Positions 16,332 through 24,096 of a stretch of DNA of 64,000 nucleotides are shown here, one piece after another (positions within the stretch are counted from its first letter, which is position 1; every line of letters starts with the position of its first letter). The notes under the pieces are model-generated. The model saw nothing but the letters and a program-made list of their open reading frames with translations. It was not told where the DNA came from and did not search any database. The DNA is from Streptomyces sp. Ag109_O5-1. GTDB lineage: Bacteria > Actinomycetota > Actinomycetes > Streptomycetales > Streptomycetaceae. The position numbers were made by a program, and so were the translations under genes. The stretch spans positions 10,540,001-10,604,000 of the forward strand of contig NZ_RKQF01000001.1 in the NCBI RefSeq assembly GCF_003814875.1. Direction: 5' to 3'.

Positions 16332-17966
16332 GTGCCCACCCCCCACCCGCCTCGACCTCCCTATCCGCCGCCGGGCGGTGGTCCGGGCGAGTCCGACGAG
16401 TCCCTCGCCGCCCCGCTGCGAGCCGGCTCCGACATCGAGGCCTCCCGGTCCGCCGCGCTGCTCATGGCCCGGCACTGGCGCCCCGTACAGGAATACGCGG
16501 TCATCTGCCTGGCCGCCGGCGGGCCCGTCGCGCACATGGTCGCGGCCGCCGCGTTCCATCAGGTCCTCGACCGGGTGGCCCTCGGCGAGACCGCCGACGC
16601 CCTCCGGCCACGGCTGCTGGTCTCCGTACGCGACACGGTCGCCAACTGGTCCGCCGAGGACCGAATAGCGGAGGTTCTTCCCGACCTCGGGAAACCGGCC
16701 GGCGGCCGCGGTATCCGCACCAAGAAGACCATGACGCCGGAAAACCGCGCCCTCGCGGAGCGTTCATTCATGGGCCTTCCGGCGCTCGCGCAGAGTCTGC
16801 TCTGGCACGCCGAGGTCGAGGCCGAACCCATAACCGTACCGGCCGGTCTGTTGGGCATGGACACGACAACTGCATCGGCCGCTCTCGAGGACGCCCGGGA
16901 GAAATTCCGGGAGGGCTGTGTCCGCGCCCACCGGGATCTCGCACCCTCCCAGGAGTGCCGCTACTACAACCGGCTGCTGGACGTTCCGATCCGCCGCGGC
17001 GGCGCCCTGCTGCCGGATGTCCAGGAACATCTCGCCCAGTGCCCCTACTGCCGGGCCGCCGCCGAACAACTCGGCCATGTCGAGGGCGGACTGGGCGTAC
17101 TGCTCTCCGAAGCGGTGCTCGGCTGGGGAGCCCGCCGCTACCACGACTCGCGCCCGGGCCGCAAGGGCTCCGAAGCTCCGCACGGCCGCGCCGCCAACCG
17201 GCGCTCCGGCGGCGGAGGGCGCCGACGCGCCGCCGCCCGGACCCGGATCCTGGCCCGTATCCCCGTCGCCGTGCGCCGCCCGCCCGGCTCCTGGTCGTCG
17301 AAGACGCTGCTCACCAGTGTCGGCGTCGCCGGGGCGGGGCTGCTGACCTCCGTGCTGGCGATCAGCGCGATGTCGGGCGGCGGCGACGGCAGCGACGCGG
17401 TCGCGACCGCCGGCCAGATACCCGGCGACACCGACCCGGACGCGACGCCCACACCCACCTCCAGCACGGCCGGGCTGCCTGCCGCCGACCATGTGACCCG
17501 GCTGCGCAACCAGGCCGCCCAGCTCTGCCTGGACATCAAGGGCGCGCCGAAGGCCGGGGCGAGTGTGGTCCTCGAGGTGTGCTCGACGTCCTGGACCCAG
17601 CAGTGGACGTACGAGAGCGACGGCGAGGTGCGCAGCGCGGCCGACCACGACCTCTGCCTGGACTCACATGCGGACGGCGGGGTCGTCATCCTCGGCACCT
17701 GCGCCGCGGCCGACGCCGAGCGCGGCAAGGACGTGCGCTACGACCTCACCGGCCAGGGCGAGTTGCTGCCCAGCTGGGACGAGACCCTCGCCCTCGCCAC
17801 GGCCGGTGAGCAGGAGGGCGCGGACGTCGTCGTCAAGGTCCGCGACCACACCAGCGGTCAGCACTGGCTGACCGACTCGCCGATACCGTCCCCGAGCCGC
17901 GGCTCACTCTCCATCGCGGGCACCGGGGCGGCCTCGGCGCAGCCCGCGGAGCTGTCCGGGAACTAG
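16332..17966 (+). CDS. Sigma-like N-terminus, zinc-finger, TM helix and ricin-B lectin domain protein
   Basis: 544 aa from GTG 16332, nine bases after AAGGAA; the longer frame from 16239 lacks a ribosome site. A Pro-rich head precedes a helical region (about 25-230) that resembles a degenerate sigma factor: LLMARHWRPVQEYAVICLAAG like region 2 and FMGLPALAQSLLWHAEVE with a helix-turn-helix-like segment. HLAQCPYCRAAAEQL (about 235) looks like an anti-sigma zinc-finger remnant. A basic stretch and one TM helix (about 323-346) lead to an outer ricin-B lectin domain with LCLDIKG, QQWTYES, LCLDSHA and GQHWLTD. The design suggests a sugar- or wall-sensing membrane protein with an intracellular transcription-related domain; this is inference. 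Confidence 0.6.
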   Translation: MPTPHPPRPPYPPPGGGPGESDESLAAPLRAGSDIEASRSAALLMARHWRPVQEYAVICLAAGGPVAHMVAAAAFHQVLDRVALGETADALRPRLLVSVRDTVANWSAEDRIAEVLPDLGKPAGGRGIRTKKTMTPENRALAERSFMGLPALAQSLLWHAEVEAEPITVPAGLLGMDTTTASAALEDAREKFREGCVRAHRDLAPSQECRYYNRLLDVPIRRGGALLPDVQEHLAQCPYCRAAAEQLGHVEGGLGVLLSEAVLGWGARRYHDSRPGRKGSEAPHGRAANRRSGGGGRRRAAARTRILARIPVAVRRPPGSWSSKTLLTSVGVAGAGLLTSVLAISAMSGGGDGSDAVATAGQIPGDTDPDATPTPTSSTAGLPAADHVTRLRNQAAQLCLDIKGAPKAGASVVLEVCSTSWTQQWTYESDGEVRSAADHDLCLDSHADGGVVILGTCAAADAERGKDVRYDLTGQGELLPSWDETLALATAGEQEGADVVVKVRDHTSGQHWLTDSPIPSPSRGSLSIAGTGAASAQPAELSGN

Positions 17967-17981
17967 GGACGGGACGGACAT

Positions 17982-18008
17982 GCCCCGGGGCGGACACGCC
18001 CCGGGGGC
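17982..18008. terminator. GC-rich palindrome pair between convergent genes
   Basis: Two GCCCCGGGG palindromes separated by CGGACAC lie between the convergent ends at 17966 and 18018, a plausible bidirectional terminator. Confidence 0.35.
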
Positions 18009-18017
18009 GGACGGCCG

Positions 18018-18995
18018 CTAGTTCACGACGTCCCGGGGAGCGCCGCCCGCCAGGAAGTCCAGCACGTTCTGCACGGCGGCCAGCGCGATCCGGATCAGCG
18101 TCTCCCGGGTGACGCCCCCCACGTGCGGTGACAGCACCACGTTGGGGGCGCGCAGCAACCGCAGGGCCGGGGTGGGCGGTTCGGGGTCGAAGACGTCGAG
18201 GCCCGCCCCCGCCAGGGTGCCCTTCTCCAGCGTGTCGGCCAGCGCCTCCTGGTCGATGAGCGCACCCCGGGCCGTGTTGACCAAGAACGCCGTCGGCTTC
18301 AGGAGGGCGAGGCGGCCGGCGTCCAGCAGGTGCCGGGTCTCGTCGGTGAGCGGACAGTGCAAGGTCACATAGTCCGCGGCGGGCAGCAGCTCCTCCAGCG
18401 GGACGTACCGCGCGTCGCCGTACCGCGCCTCGGTCTCCTCCGACGCCCGGCGCCGCTGCGTGTACAGGACCGTCATGTCGAACGCCGCGGCACGCCGTGC
18501 GACCTGCTGTCCGATCTGGCCCAGCCCCACGATGCCGAGCGTCTTGCCGGACAGCTCCGTGAGCGAGCGCTGCAGCCGGGGGAGCGCCCAGTCGCCCTCG
18601 GCCAGTGCCTGGTGCGCGGGGACCAGCTGCTTGGCGAGGGCCAGCATCAGCGCGAAGGTCTGCTCGGCCACGTTCTGCGCCTCGGCGCCGCTGGAGCCGA
18701 TCGTGCACACGGACACCCCCTTCGCGCGCGCCGCGACGGTGTCCACATAGTCGAAACCGTGGCTCGCGCACTGCACCAGCTCCAACTCCGGTGCGGCGGC
18801 GAGGTGTTCGGCGCTCACCGGGGCGAGCGCGGTGATCACGACCTGCGCCGCGCGCAGCGCGGCCGGATCCTCGCCGGCCGACTCCACGACGGTGACCTGG
18901 GCGTCGGCGGGGAAGAGGGACGCCATCCCGGCGCCGGCCGTGCGACCGCCGACGTGCGGCGGGATGACGGCGAGGACGTTCTTCGGGGCGGTCAC
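18018..18995 (-). CDS. D-2-hydroxyacid dehydrogenase family protein
   Basis: 325 aa, GTG start at 18995 overlapping the stop of the preceding gene (GTGA), so translation is coupled. The N- and C-terminal catalytic domain flanks a Rossmann domain with TLGIVGLGQIGQQVARRAAAF (NAD site, about 145-165), the substrate Arg region FLVNTARGALID, Glu/Asp in LDVFDPEP and the catalytic His in LSPHVGGVT. This is the family of phosphoglycerate dehydrogenase, hydroxypyruvate and glyoxylate reductase. Paired with an FMN hydroxyacid oxidase and an NCS1 permease, it may interconvert 2-oxo and 2-hydroxy acids derived from an imported compound. The exact substrate is unknown. Confidence 0.88.
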   Translation of the reverse strand: MTAPKNVLAVIPPHVGGRTAGAGMASLFPADAQVTVVESAGEDPAALRAAQVVITALAPVSAEHLAAAPELELVQCASHGFDYVDTVAARAKGVSVCTIGSSGAEAQNVAEQTFALMLALAKQLVPAHQALAEGDWALPRLQRSLTELSGKTLGIVGLGQIGQQVARRAAAFDMTVLYTQRRRASEETEARYGDARYVPLEELLPAADYVTLHCPLTDETRHLLDAGRLALLKPTAFLVNTARGALIDQEALADTLEKGTLAGAGLDVFDPEPPTPALRLLRAPNVVLSPHVGGVTRETLIRIALAAVQNVLDFLAGGAPRDVVN

Positions 18996-20161
18996 ACGGA
19001 CTCCTCGACGAGGTCGGCCGCGGTGATCGCGGCGGGGGTGGAGTGCCCGGACAGGGCGAGGGTGAGGTCGAACTCGGCGAGGAGCGAGCGGATCACGTGG
19101 TCCACACCGGCCTGCCCGTCCAGGCCGAGCCCGTAGACGTACGGCCGTCCCAGCAGGACCGTCCGCGCGCCCAGGGCTAGGGCCTTGAACACGTCGTCGC
19201 CGGTGCGCACCCCGCTGTCGAACAGCACGGTCAGCCGGTCGCCCACCGCCTCGGCGACCCGCGGCAGCGCGTCGAACGCGGCGACCGAACCGGCCACCTG
19301 ACGGCCGCCGTGGTTGGACACCACGACCCCGTCCATCCCGGCGTCGGCGGCCAGCCGGGCGTCGTCGGGATGGAGCACGCCCTTGAGGACGATCGGCCCG
19401 TCCCAGTGGTCCCGCAGGAAGGCGAGGTCCGGCCAGGTGTGGCTCGGGTTCCCGAACAGGCCGAGGAAGTGCAGCACGGCCGCGTTCGGGTCCTCGTGCA
19501 CCGGCTTGGCGAGCCCCGCCCGGAACGCCGGGTCGGTGAAGTAGTGGGCGGTGCCCACCCCGTTGAGGAACGGCAGATACGCCTGGTCGAGGTCGCGCGG
19601 ACGCCAGGACAGCAACGGCGTGTCGAGCGTGACGACCAGCACCGAGAACCCGGCCGCCCTCGCCCGCCCGAGGAAGCTCTTCGTCACCTCGCGGTCCCTG
19701 CCCCAGTACAGCTGGAACCACCGCTCGGCGTCGCCCATGGCCTCCGCCACCTGCTCCATCGGCGTGCTGGACGCCGAGGACAGGATGAACGGCACGCCCT
19801 GTGCGGCGGCGGCCCGGGCGGCCGCCGACTCGGCGTCCGGATGCATGATCGACAGTACGCCGACGGGCGCCAGCGCCAGCGGGGCCGGAAGCGAGCGGCC
19901 CAGCACCTCCACCGCCAGGTCCCGCTCGCCGACGTCCCGCAGCATGCGCGGCACTATGCGGCGCCGCTCCAGGGCGGCCCGGTTGGCGCGCATGGTGCTG
20001 CCGTCGCCGGCGCCGCCCGCCACATAGCCGACCGGACCGGGCCCCAGCCGCCGTTCGGTCAGCTCCTCCAGCCGGGTCAGATCGGTGGGCAGCCGCGGCA
20101 CCGCCCCCGTCATCCCGTTGAGATAGATCTCGTACTGGAAGTCCGCCCAGTGCTTCGCCAT
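18992..20161 (-). CDS. FMN-dependent alpha-hydroxy acid oxidase/dehydrogenase
   Basis: 389 aa, ATG at 20161 (MAKHWADFQYEIYLNGMTG). It is a TIM-barrel flavoenzyme of the glycolate oxidase/lactate 2-monooxygenase group: LAPVGVLSIMHPDAE near the FMN, FILSSASSTPME, WFQLYWGRD, VVTLDTPLLSWRPRDL, IVLKGVLHPDDA (flavin-contacting Lys), VVSNHGGRQVAG (catalytic His) and DSGVRTGDDVFKALALGA (phosphate-binding Arg). The LLSWRPRDL segment is like lactate 2-monooxygenases. It oxidises a 2-hydroxy acid to a 2-oxo acid. The dehydrogenase overlaps it and the NCS1 permease ends 85 bp before it, suggesting a three-gene unit. Confidence 0.88.
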   Translation of the reverse strand: MAKHWADFQYEIYLNGMTGAVPRLPTDLTRLEELTERRLGPGPVGYVAGGAGDGSTMRANRAALERRRIVPRMLRDVGERDLAVEVLGRSLPAPLALAPVGVLSIMHPDAESAAARAAAAQGVPFILSSASSTPMEQVAEAMGDAERWFQLYWGRDREVTKSFLGRARAAGFSVLVVTLDTPLLSWRPRDLDQAYLPFLNGVGTAHYFTDPAFRAGLAKPVHEDPNAAVLHFLGLFGNPSHTWPDLAFLRDHWDGPIVLKGVLHPDDARLAADAGMDGVVVSNHGGRQVAGSVAAFDALPRVAEAVGDRLTVLFDSGVRTGDDVFKALALGARTVLLGRPYVYGLGLDGQAGVDHVIRSLLAEFDLTLALSGHSTPAAITAADLVEESV

Positions 20162-20246
20162 CCGTACGTCCCGCCTCTCACCGTCGAGTACGCGTCGTGG
20201 CGACCATACTCGGCGGTATGTACGGGGCCTTACACCGGCCTTCGGG

Positions 20247-21920
20247 TCAGCTCGCGGCGGTCGCCGCAGGCCGGGAGGTGTCCGGCTCGGCGCCCGGGCC
20301 GGTGATCGGCGGCACCGGGACCTCGACGGTCCGGGCCAGCCGGGGACCCTCGGGGCCGTACACCGCACGCGGCTCCGGGAAGACCCACAGCAGTGTCAGG
20401 AACAGCACCGCGGCCACCGCGAGGGACAGCGGCAGGCTGATGTCGACGCCGCCCGCGAGGTCGCCCAGCGGGCCGACGAACTGGCCCGGGATGTCGGTGA
20501 AGAGCACACCGATCACCGCCGAGACCCACCAGGCCGTCATACCGCGCCAGTTCCAGCCGTGCGTGAACCAGTAACGGCCGCCGCGCTGACGGCGGTTGAA
20601 GACCTGCAGGGCGTCCGGGTCGTACCAGCCGCGCCGGGTCCAGAAGCCCAGCATCATCACGACCATCCACGGCGTGGTGCAGGTGATGATCATCGTGGCG
20701 AAGGTGGAGATGGACTGCACCAGGTCCAGGCCGAACCGGCCGATGAAGATGAACGCGATGGACAACACGCCGACCAGGAAGGTCGCCTGCACCCGCGACA
20801 GGCGCGGGAACACCGACGAGAAGTCCAGGCCGGTGCCGTAGAGCGAGGTCGTGCCGGTCGACATGCCGCCGATCAGGGCGAGCAGACAGACAGGCAGGAA
20901 GAACCAGCCGGGGGAGATGGCCAGCAGCCCGCCGACGAAGTCCGGGGCCGACGGGTCGACGTACTTCGGTGCCTTCGCGGCGATGACGCTCGCGGTGGCG
21001 AGGCCGAAGACGAACGGCAGCAGGGTCGCGATCTGGGAGAGGAACGCGGCGCCGACCACTCGGCGGCGCGGCACGTCGGCCGGGATGTAGCGCGACCAGT
21101 CGCCGAGGAACGCGCCGAACGACACCGGGTTGGAGAGCACGATCAGCGCCGCGCCGATGAAGGACGGCCAGAACATCGACTTGGTCGCCGCGTCCGCCGA
21201 GGCCGTGAACACCCCGGCGTACGACGGGTTGAAGTCCCCGGCGAACGCGAACGCGCCGAGCACGAACAGCACGCTCGCCGAGGCCACCGCGACCTTGTTG
21301 ACGAACAGCATGAACCGGAAGCCGTACACGCACACCGCGAGGACCAGACACGCGAACAGCGCGTACGCGACGACGTACGACAGCGTGCTCCGCTCCAGGC
21401 CGAACAGCCGGTGTGCGCCGCCGACCAGGGCGTCGCCCGAACTCCAGACCGAGATCGAGAAGAACGCGACGGCCGTCAGGAGGGACAGGAACGAGCCGAC
21501 CACCCTGCCGTGCACGCCGAGGTGCGCGGAGGAGGCGACGGCGTTGTTGGTGCCGTTGACCGGGCCGAACACCGCCATCGGGCACAGGATCAGCGCGCCC
21601 GCGACCACCCCGAGCAGGGTGGCGGCCAGGCCCTGCCAGAAGGACAGGCCGAACAGGATCGGGAACGCGCCGAGGACACAGGTCGAGAAGGTGTTGGCGC
21701 CGCCGAAGGCGAGCCGGAACAGGTCGAGCGGGGTCGCGGTGCGGTCCGCGTCGGGGATCCGCTCGACACCGTGGACCTCGACTTCGGTGAGGGACGGCGC
21801 GGCGGCGGGGGAGGGCTGCGAGGGCAACGGGGGCTCCAGCGGAGGACGGCGGTGGAGCGCGGGGTCGGCGCGACGGCGGGCGGACGGCCGTGGCGCGCCG
21901 CGGGGTGTGCGGCGGTCCAT
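20247..21920 (-). CDS. NCS1-family nucleobase/cation symporter
   Basis: 557 aa with about 12 TM helices. ATG at 21920 with AGGA seven bases upstream. A soluble Pro-rich N-terminus (about 1-60) precedes the core. NCS1 hallmarks include FRLAFGGANTFSTCVLGAFP near TM1, GPVNGTNNAVASSAHLG, FLGDWSRYIP and WMVVMMLGFW. The family takes up cytosine, purines, allantoin, hydantoins or thiamine precursors by cation symport. The GANTFS segment fits the purine/cytosine permease branch. It precedes the oxidase and dehydrogenase genes on the same strand, so the imported compound may feed them. Substrate not assignable from sequence. Confidence 0.85.
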   Translation of the reverse strand: MDRRTPRGAPRPSARRRADPALHRRPPLEPPLPSQPSPAAAPSLTEVEVHGVERIPDADRTATPLDLFRLAFGGANTFSTCVLGAFPILFGLSFWQGLAATLLGVVAGALILCPMAVFGPVNGTNNAVASSAHLGVHGRVVGSFLSLLTAVAFFSISVWSSGDALVGGAHRLFGLERSTLSYVVAYALFACLVLAVCVYGFRFMLFVNKVAVASASVLFVLGAFAFAGDFNPSYAGVFTASADAATKSMFWPSFIGAALIVLSNPVSFGAFLGDWSRYIPADVPRRRVVGAAFLSQIATLLPFVFGLATASVIAAKAPKYVDPSAPDFVGGLLAISPGWFFLPVCLLALIGGMSTGTTSLYGTGLDFSSVFPRLSRVQATFLVGVLSIAFIFIGRFGLDLVQSISTFATMIITCTTPWMVVMMLGFWTRRGWYDPDALQVFNRRQRGGRYWFTHGWNWRGMTAWWVSAVIGVLFTDIPGQFVGPLGDLAGGVDISLPLSLAVAAVLFLTLLWVFPEPRAVYGPEGPRLARTVEVPVPPITGPGAEPDTSRPAATAAS

Positions 21921-22039
21921 GGGCCGTCCTGACAGGGTTCCGCCGACGCTAAAGCCCGGGTCAAGTCCGCGACCAGGAGACTATTCATCCCACTTTCGCA
22001 GCCGGAGTGGATGATTCGCCCATGTCCGGACGGCCGGTC

Positions 22040-22570
22040 TCAGTCCTCCTCGGCGTCCGGCCCCTGCGCCCGCACCTTCTCGACGTGCTCCAGCGATTCA
22101 CGCAGTTCGGTCAGCCAGTCGTCGGTGTGCTTCTGGACCAGTCGCACACACCAGGCCAGCGCCTCGCTGCGGCTGCGCGCCACACCTCCGGCGATCAGCG
22201 TGTCCAGCACCTGGCGCTCGGGCTGGCGCAGCCGGGTCATCACCGGCGCCGCCACATGCGTGAACAGCGCCCGCTGCCCCGCGCACTCCACACCCCAGGA
22301 CACCTTGCGCCGGAACTGGTGCTCGGCCTCCCGCGCCACCCCGATCCGGGTTTCCCGGGTGCGCTCCCGGAACTCCTGGATGCGCCCCTGCACGGCCGCC
22401 TCGCTCTCGGCGTCCGAGACGCCCTCCGCGAGCTTGGGTCCGGGGATGCGTCCGACGACGGTCACCTCCTCGCGGTCGACCGTCACCTCGACCAGTTCCT
22501 CGAAGAGGTCGTCAGGGAGTCGGCCGGCGAACCAGCCGCGCAGCTTGTCTCGTTGCTCTTGAGTAATCAT
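22040..22570 (-). CDS. Small conserved actinomycete protein with RHH-like C-terminal segment
   Basis: 176 aa, ATG at 22570. Not recognised by name. It is soluble, Glu/Arg-rich, with a helical middle (AESEAAVQGRIQEFRERTRETRIGVA). The C-terminal segment LDTLIAGGVARSRSEALAWCVRLVQKH reads like the G(V/L)A.SRSEA...LV pattern of ribbon-helix-helix regulators, followed by an acidic tail. The N-terminus (RDKLRGWFAGRLPDDLFEELVEVTVDREEVTVVG) has alternating helices and strands. A perfect 8-bp inverted repeat spans its ribosome site and start codon, which suggests self-regulation. The role is unknown. Confidence 0.6.
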   Translation of the reverse strand: MITQEQRDKLRGWFAGRLPDDLFEELVEVTVDREEVTVVGRIPGPKLAEGVSDAESEAAVQGRIQEFRERTRETRIGVAREAEHQFRRKVSWGVECAGQRALFTHVAAPVMTRLRQPERQVLDTLIAGGVARSRSEALAWCVRLVQKHTDDWLTELRESLEHVEKVRAQGPDAEED

Positions 22571-22586
22571 GTAATGACGATTACTC
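22561..22586 (-). promoter_or_regulatory. Inverted repeat spanning ribosome site and start codon
   Basis: GAGTAATC, a 10-base spacer, then GATTACTC: perfect 8-bp arms. On the coding (-) strand the upstream arm overlaps GGAG of the ribosome site. The downstream arm runs from the last base of the ATG through codons 2 and 3, leaving the first bases of the start codon in the loop. It can act as a DNA operator or as an RNA hairpin masking initiation. Confidence 0.55.
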
Positions 22587-22893
22587 CGTTGCAGCGCAAA
22601 GGCAAGGGCTTGCCGCGACGTCCGCCGACAGCGGAAGCGGAATGTTTCAGGACGATTAACGAGGCGATGGAATCAGGCCATCCGGCCGCTTCGAGCGATC
22701 AAGAACCGCTCCGTTGAGCGGTCGACGCGACCGATTTCCGTGACTTCACGCCACTGTTTCAATACGCAAGGTTACTGAATTAGATGGGTTCGATGTGTGT
22801 TTCGGCGGCGGACTCGGCAGAGTGGCGCCCGCCGCCCCGGCACCCACCGGGCCGAGGGCGGCACCCGTCGAATCGAGCGGAAGGATGCACACA
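22587..22893. other. Non-coding region before the SSI inhibitor gene
   Basis: About 300 bp. It is AT-richer at 22740-22800 (for example TTCAAT, 16 bases, TTAGAT), probably where the inhibitor promoter lies, and ends with a GGAAGG ribosome site at 22879-22884. I see no gene in it. Confidence 0.4.
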
Positions 22894-23316
22894 ATGCGAA
22901 CCACCGCGCGCTGGGCAGCGACCCTCGGCCTCACGGCCGCCGCCGTCTGCGGACCCCTGACCGGGGCCGCCGTCGCCACCCCGAGCTCGCTCTACGCCCC
23001 CTCGGCCCTGGTGCTCACCACCGGCCACGGCAGCGAGGCGGCCACTGCCACGCCGGAACGCGCCGTCACCCTCACCTGCGCCCCGACCGCCTCCGGCACT
23101 CACCCGGCCGCCGCCCAGGCCTGCGCCGAACTGCGCGGCGCCGGCGGCGACTTCGATGCCCTTACGCCCAGAACCGACGTGTGGTGCACCAAGCTCTACG
23201 ACCCCGTCGTGGTCACGGTCGAGGGAGTCTGGCAGGGCAAGCGTGTCTCCTATGAGCGCACCTTCGGCAACGCCTGCATGAGGGACACCTACGGCGCGAG
23301 CGTCTTCGCGTTCTGA
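22894..23316 (+). CDS. Secreted subtilisin-inhibitor-like (SSI family) protease inhibitor
   Basis: 140 aa. The ATG at 22894 (MRTTARWAATLGLTAAAVCG) follows GGAAGG by nine bases and starts a Sec signal, cleaved near AVA-TPSS. The mature part has the SSI pattern: SLYAPSALVLTTGHG, LTCAP, Cys pairs (about 67/82 and 106/135) and the terminal GVWQGKRVSYERTFGNAC then SVFAF. In classic SSI the reactive site reads CPMVYDP with Met at P1. Here it is CTKLYDP, putting Lys at P1 and Leu at P1'. This predicts preference for trypsin-like enzymes, as in plasminostreptin-type members. Numbering is by eye. Confidence 0.93.
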   Translation: MRTTARWAATLGLTAAAVCGPLTGAAVATPSSLYAPSALVLTTGHGSEAATATPERAVTLTCAPTASGTHPAAAQACAELRGAGGDFDALTPRTDVWCTKLYDPVVVTVEGVWQGKRVSYERTFGNACMRDTYGASVFAF

Positions 23317-23450
23317 GACCCGGGATCGCACGGTCCTCGTGACTGCCGGACAGGTCCGCAACTGGGGAGTGCGGCCAATGGCGCGGGGAACCAGCGATCT
23401 CGCTGCGGGGGTCGGACGGGCGGAGTGGGGCCGCCCGCCGACCCCTGTTA

Positions 23451-23834
23451 TCACCGCCGCTCCCCGGAGCTCCCGTCCCGGGGAAACCCGGGGAGCGGCG
23501 GAAAACGTCCCAACAGTCCCGAGGCCCTGAGCAGCCGTGGAATCCGGGGCCCTTCGCACACCAGCCGCAGTCGCCCGCCCCGCTCCTTGGCCCGCGCCTC
23601 GGCCCTGCACAGCACCCGTAACCCCGAGCAGTCGAGAAAGTCCAGCCGCCGCAGATCGACGAGCACATCGGGCTCGGGCCCGGCGGTGGCGGCGAGCAGG
23701 TGCTCGGCGAGCAACTCCTCGGTGGCGATGTCCACCTCGCCGAAGGCCTCGACGACCAGGTACGACCCGCACCGCCGAGTACGCGCACAGGAGTTGGCGA
23801 CGGGCAGCCCACGGTCAACGGCTTCCGGCGTCAT
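23451..23834 (-). CDS. STAS-domain anti-sigma factor antagonist
   Basis: 127 aa from ATG 23834, which has GGAG five bases upstream; longer starts (23882, 23861) lack one. STAS fold: YLVVEAFGEVDIATEELLAEHLL, VLVDLRRLDFLDCSGLRVL, RLRLVCEGPRIPRLLRASGL. The Ser in DCSGL is the usual phosphorylation site whose dephosphorylation by SpoIIE-type phosphatases lets the protein bind its anti-sigma kinase. No anti-sigma or sigma gene adjoins it. Three SpoIIE phosphatases lie elsewhere in the window as possible but unlinked partners. Confidence 0.88.
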   Translation of the reverse strand: MTPEAVDRGLPVANSCARTRRCGSYLVVEAFGEVDIATEELLAEHLLAATAGPEPDVLVDLRRLDFLDCSGLRVLCRAEARAKERGGRLRLVCEGPRIPRLLRASGLLGRFPPLPGFPRDGSSGERR

Positions 23835-23966
23835 CTTGGCTCCACCTGGCATGGGGCGCATACGGGCCCGGTTGTTACCCACTGGGAGCGCGCCCCATCC
23901 CTGTCACGAGCAGCGCAAGATCAGGTTCACTCGACCGTGCGAATATCTTTAAAGAGGCTTGACCTG

Positions 23967-24030
23967 GCGCCCCAAAGGGGCGCGGGGAACTGCGCGACCA
24001 GCCACAACGCACCCGCAGTCGAAAACGGCG
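23967..24030 (-). repeat. Second copy of the dispersed intergenic repeat with hairpin
   Basis: GCGCCCC-AAA-GGGGCGC stem-loop (23967-23983) followed by GGGGAACTGCGCGACCAGCC and ACAACGCACCCGCAG. It is related to the element at 6881-6990. Located after the MFS gene and before the STAS gene start on the same strand, it may act as the MFS terminator. Confidence 0.6.
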
Positions 24031-24096
24031 AGGGACCGCCGTCTCCCTGCTGACGGCGACCCCTCAGGCCTTCAATCCCTGCGGCTCTGCAAGGAA

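Noticed and set aside
18018..19721. A 567-aa fusion of an oxidase-like part and the hydroxyacid dehydrogenase
   Set aside because: The upstream half of this frame is the shadow of the FMN oxidase gene; the GTGA overlap marks two separate genes.
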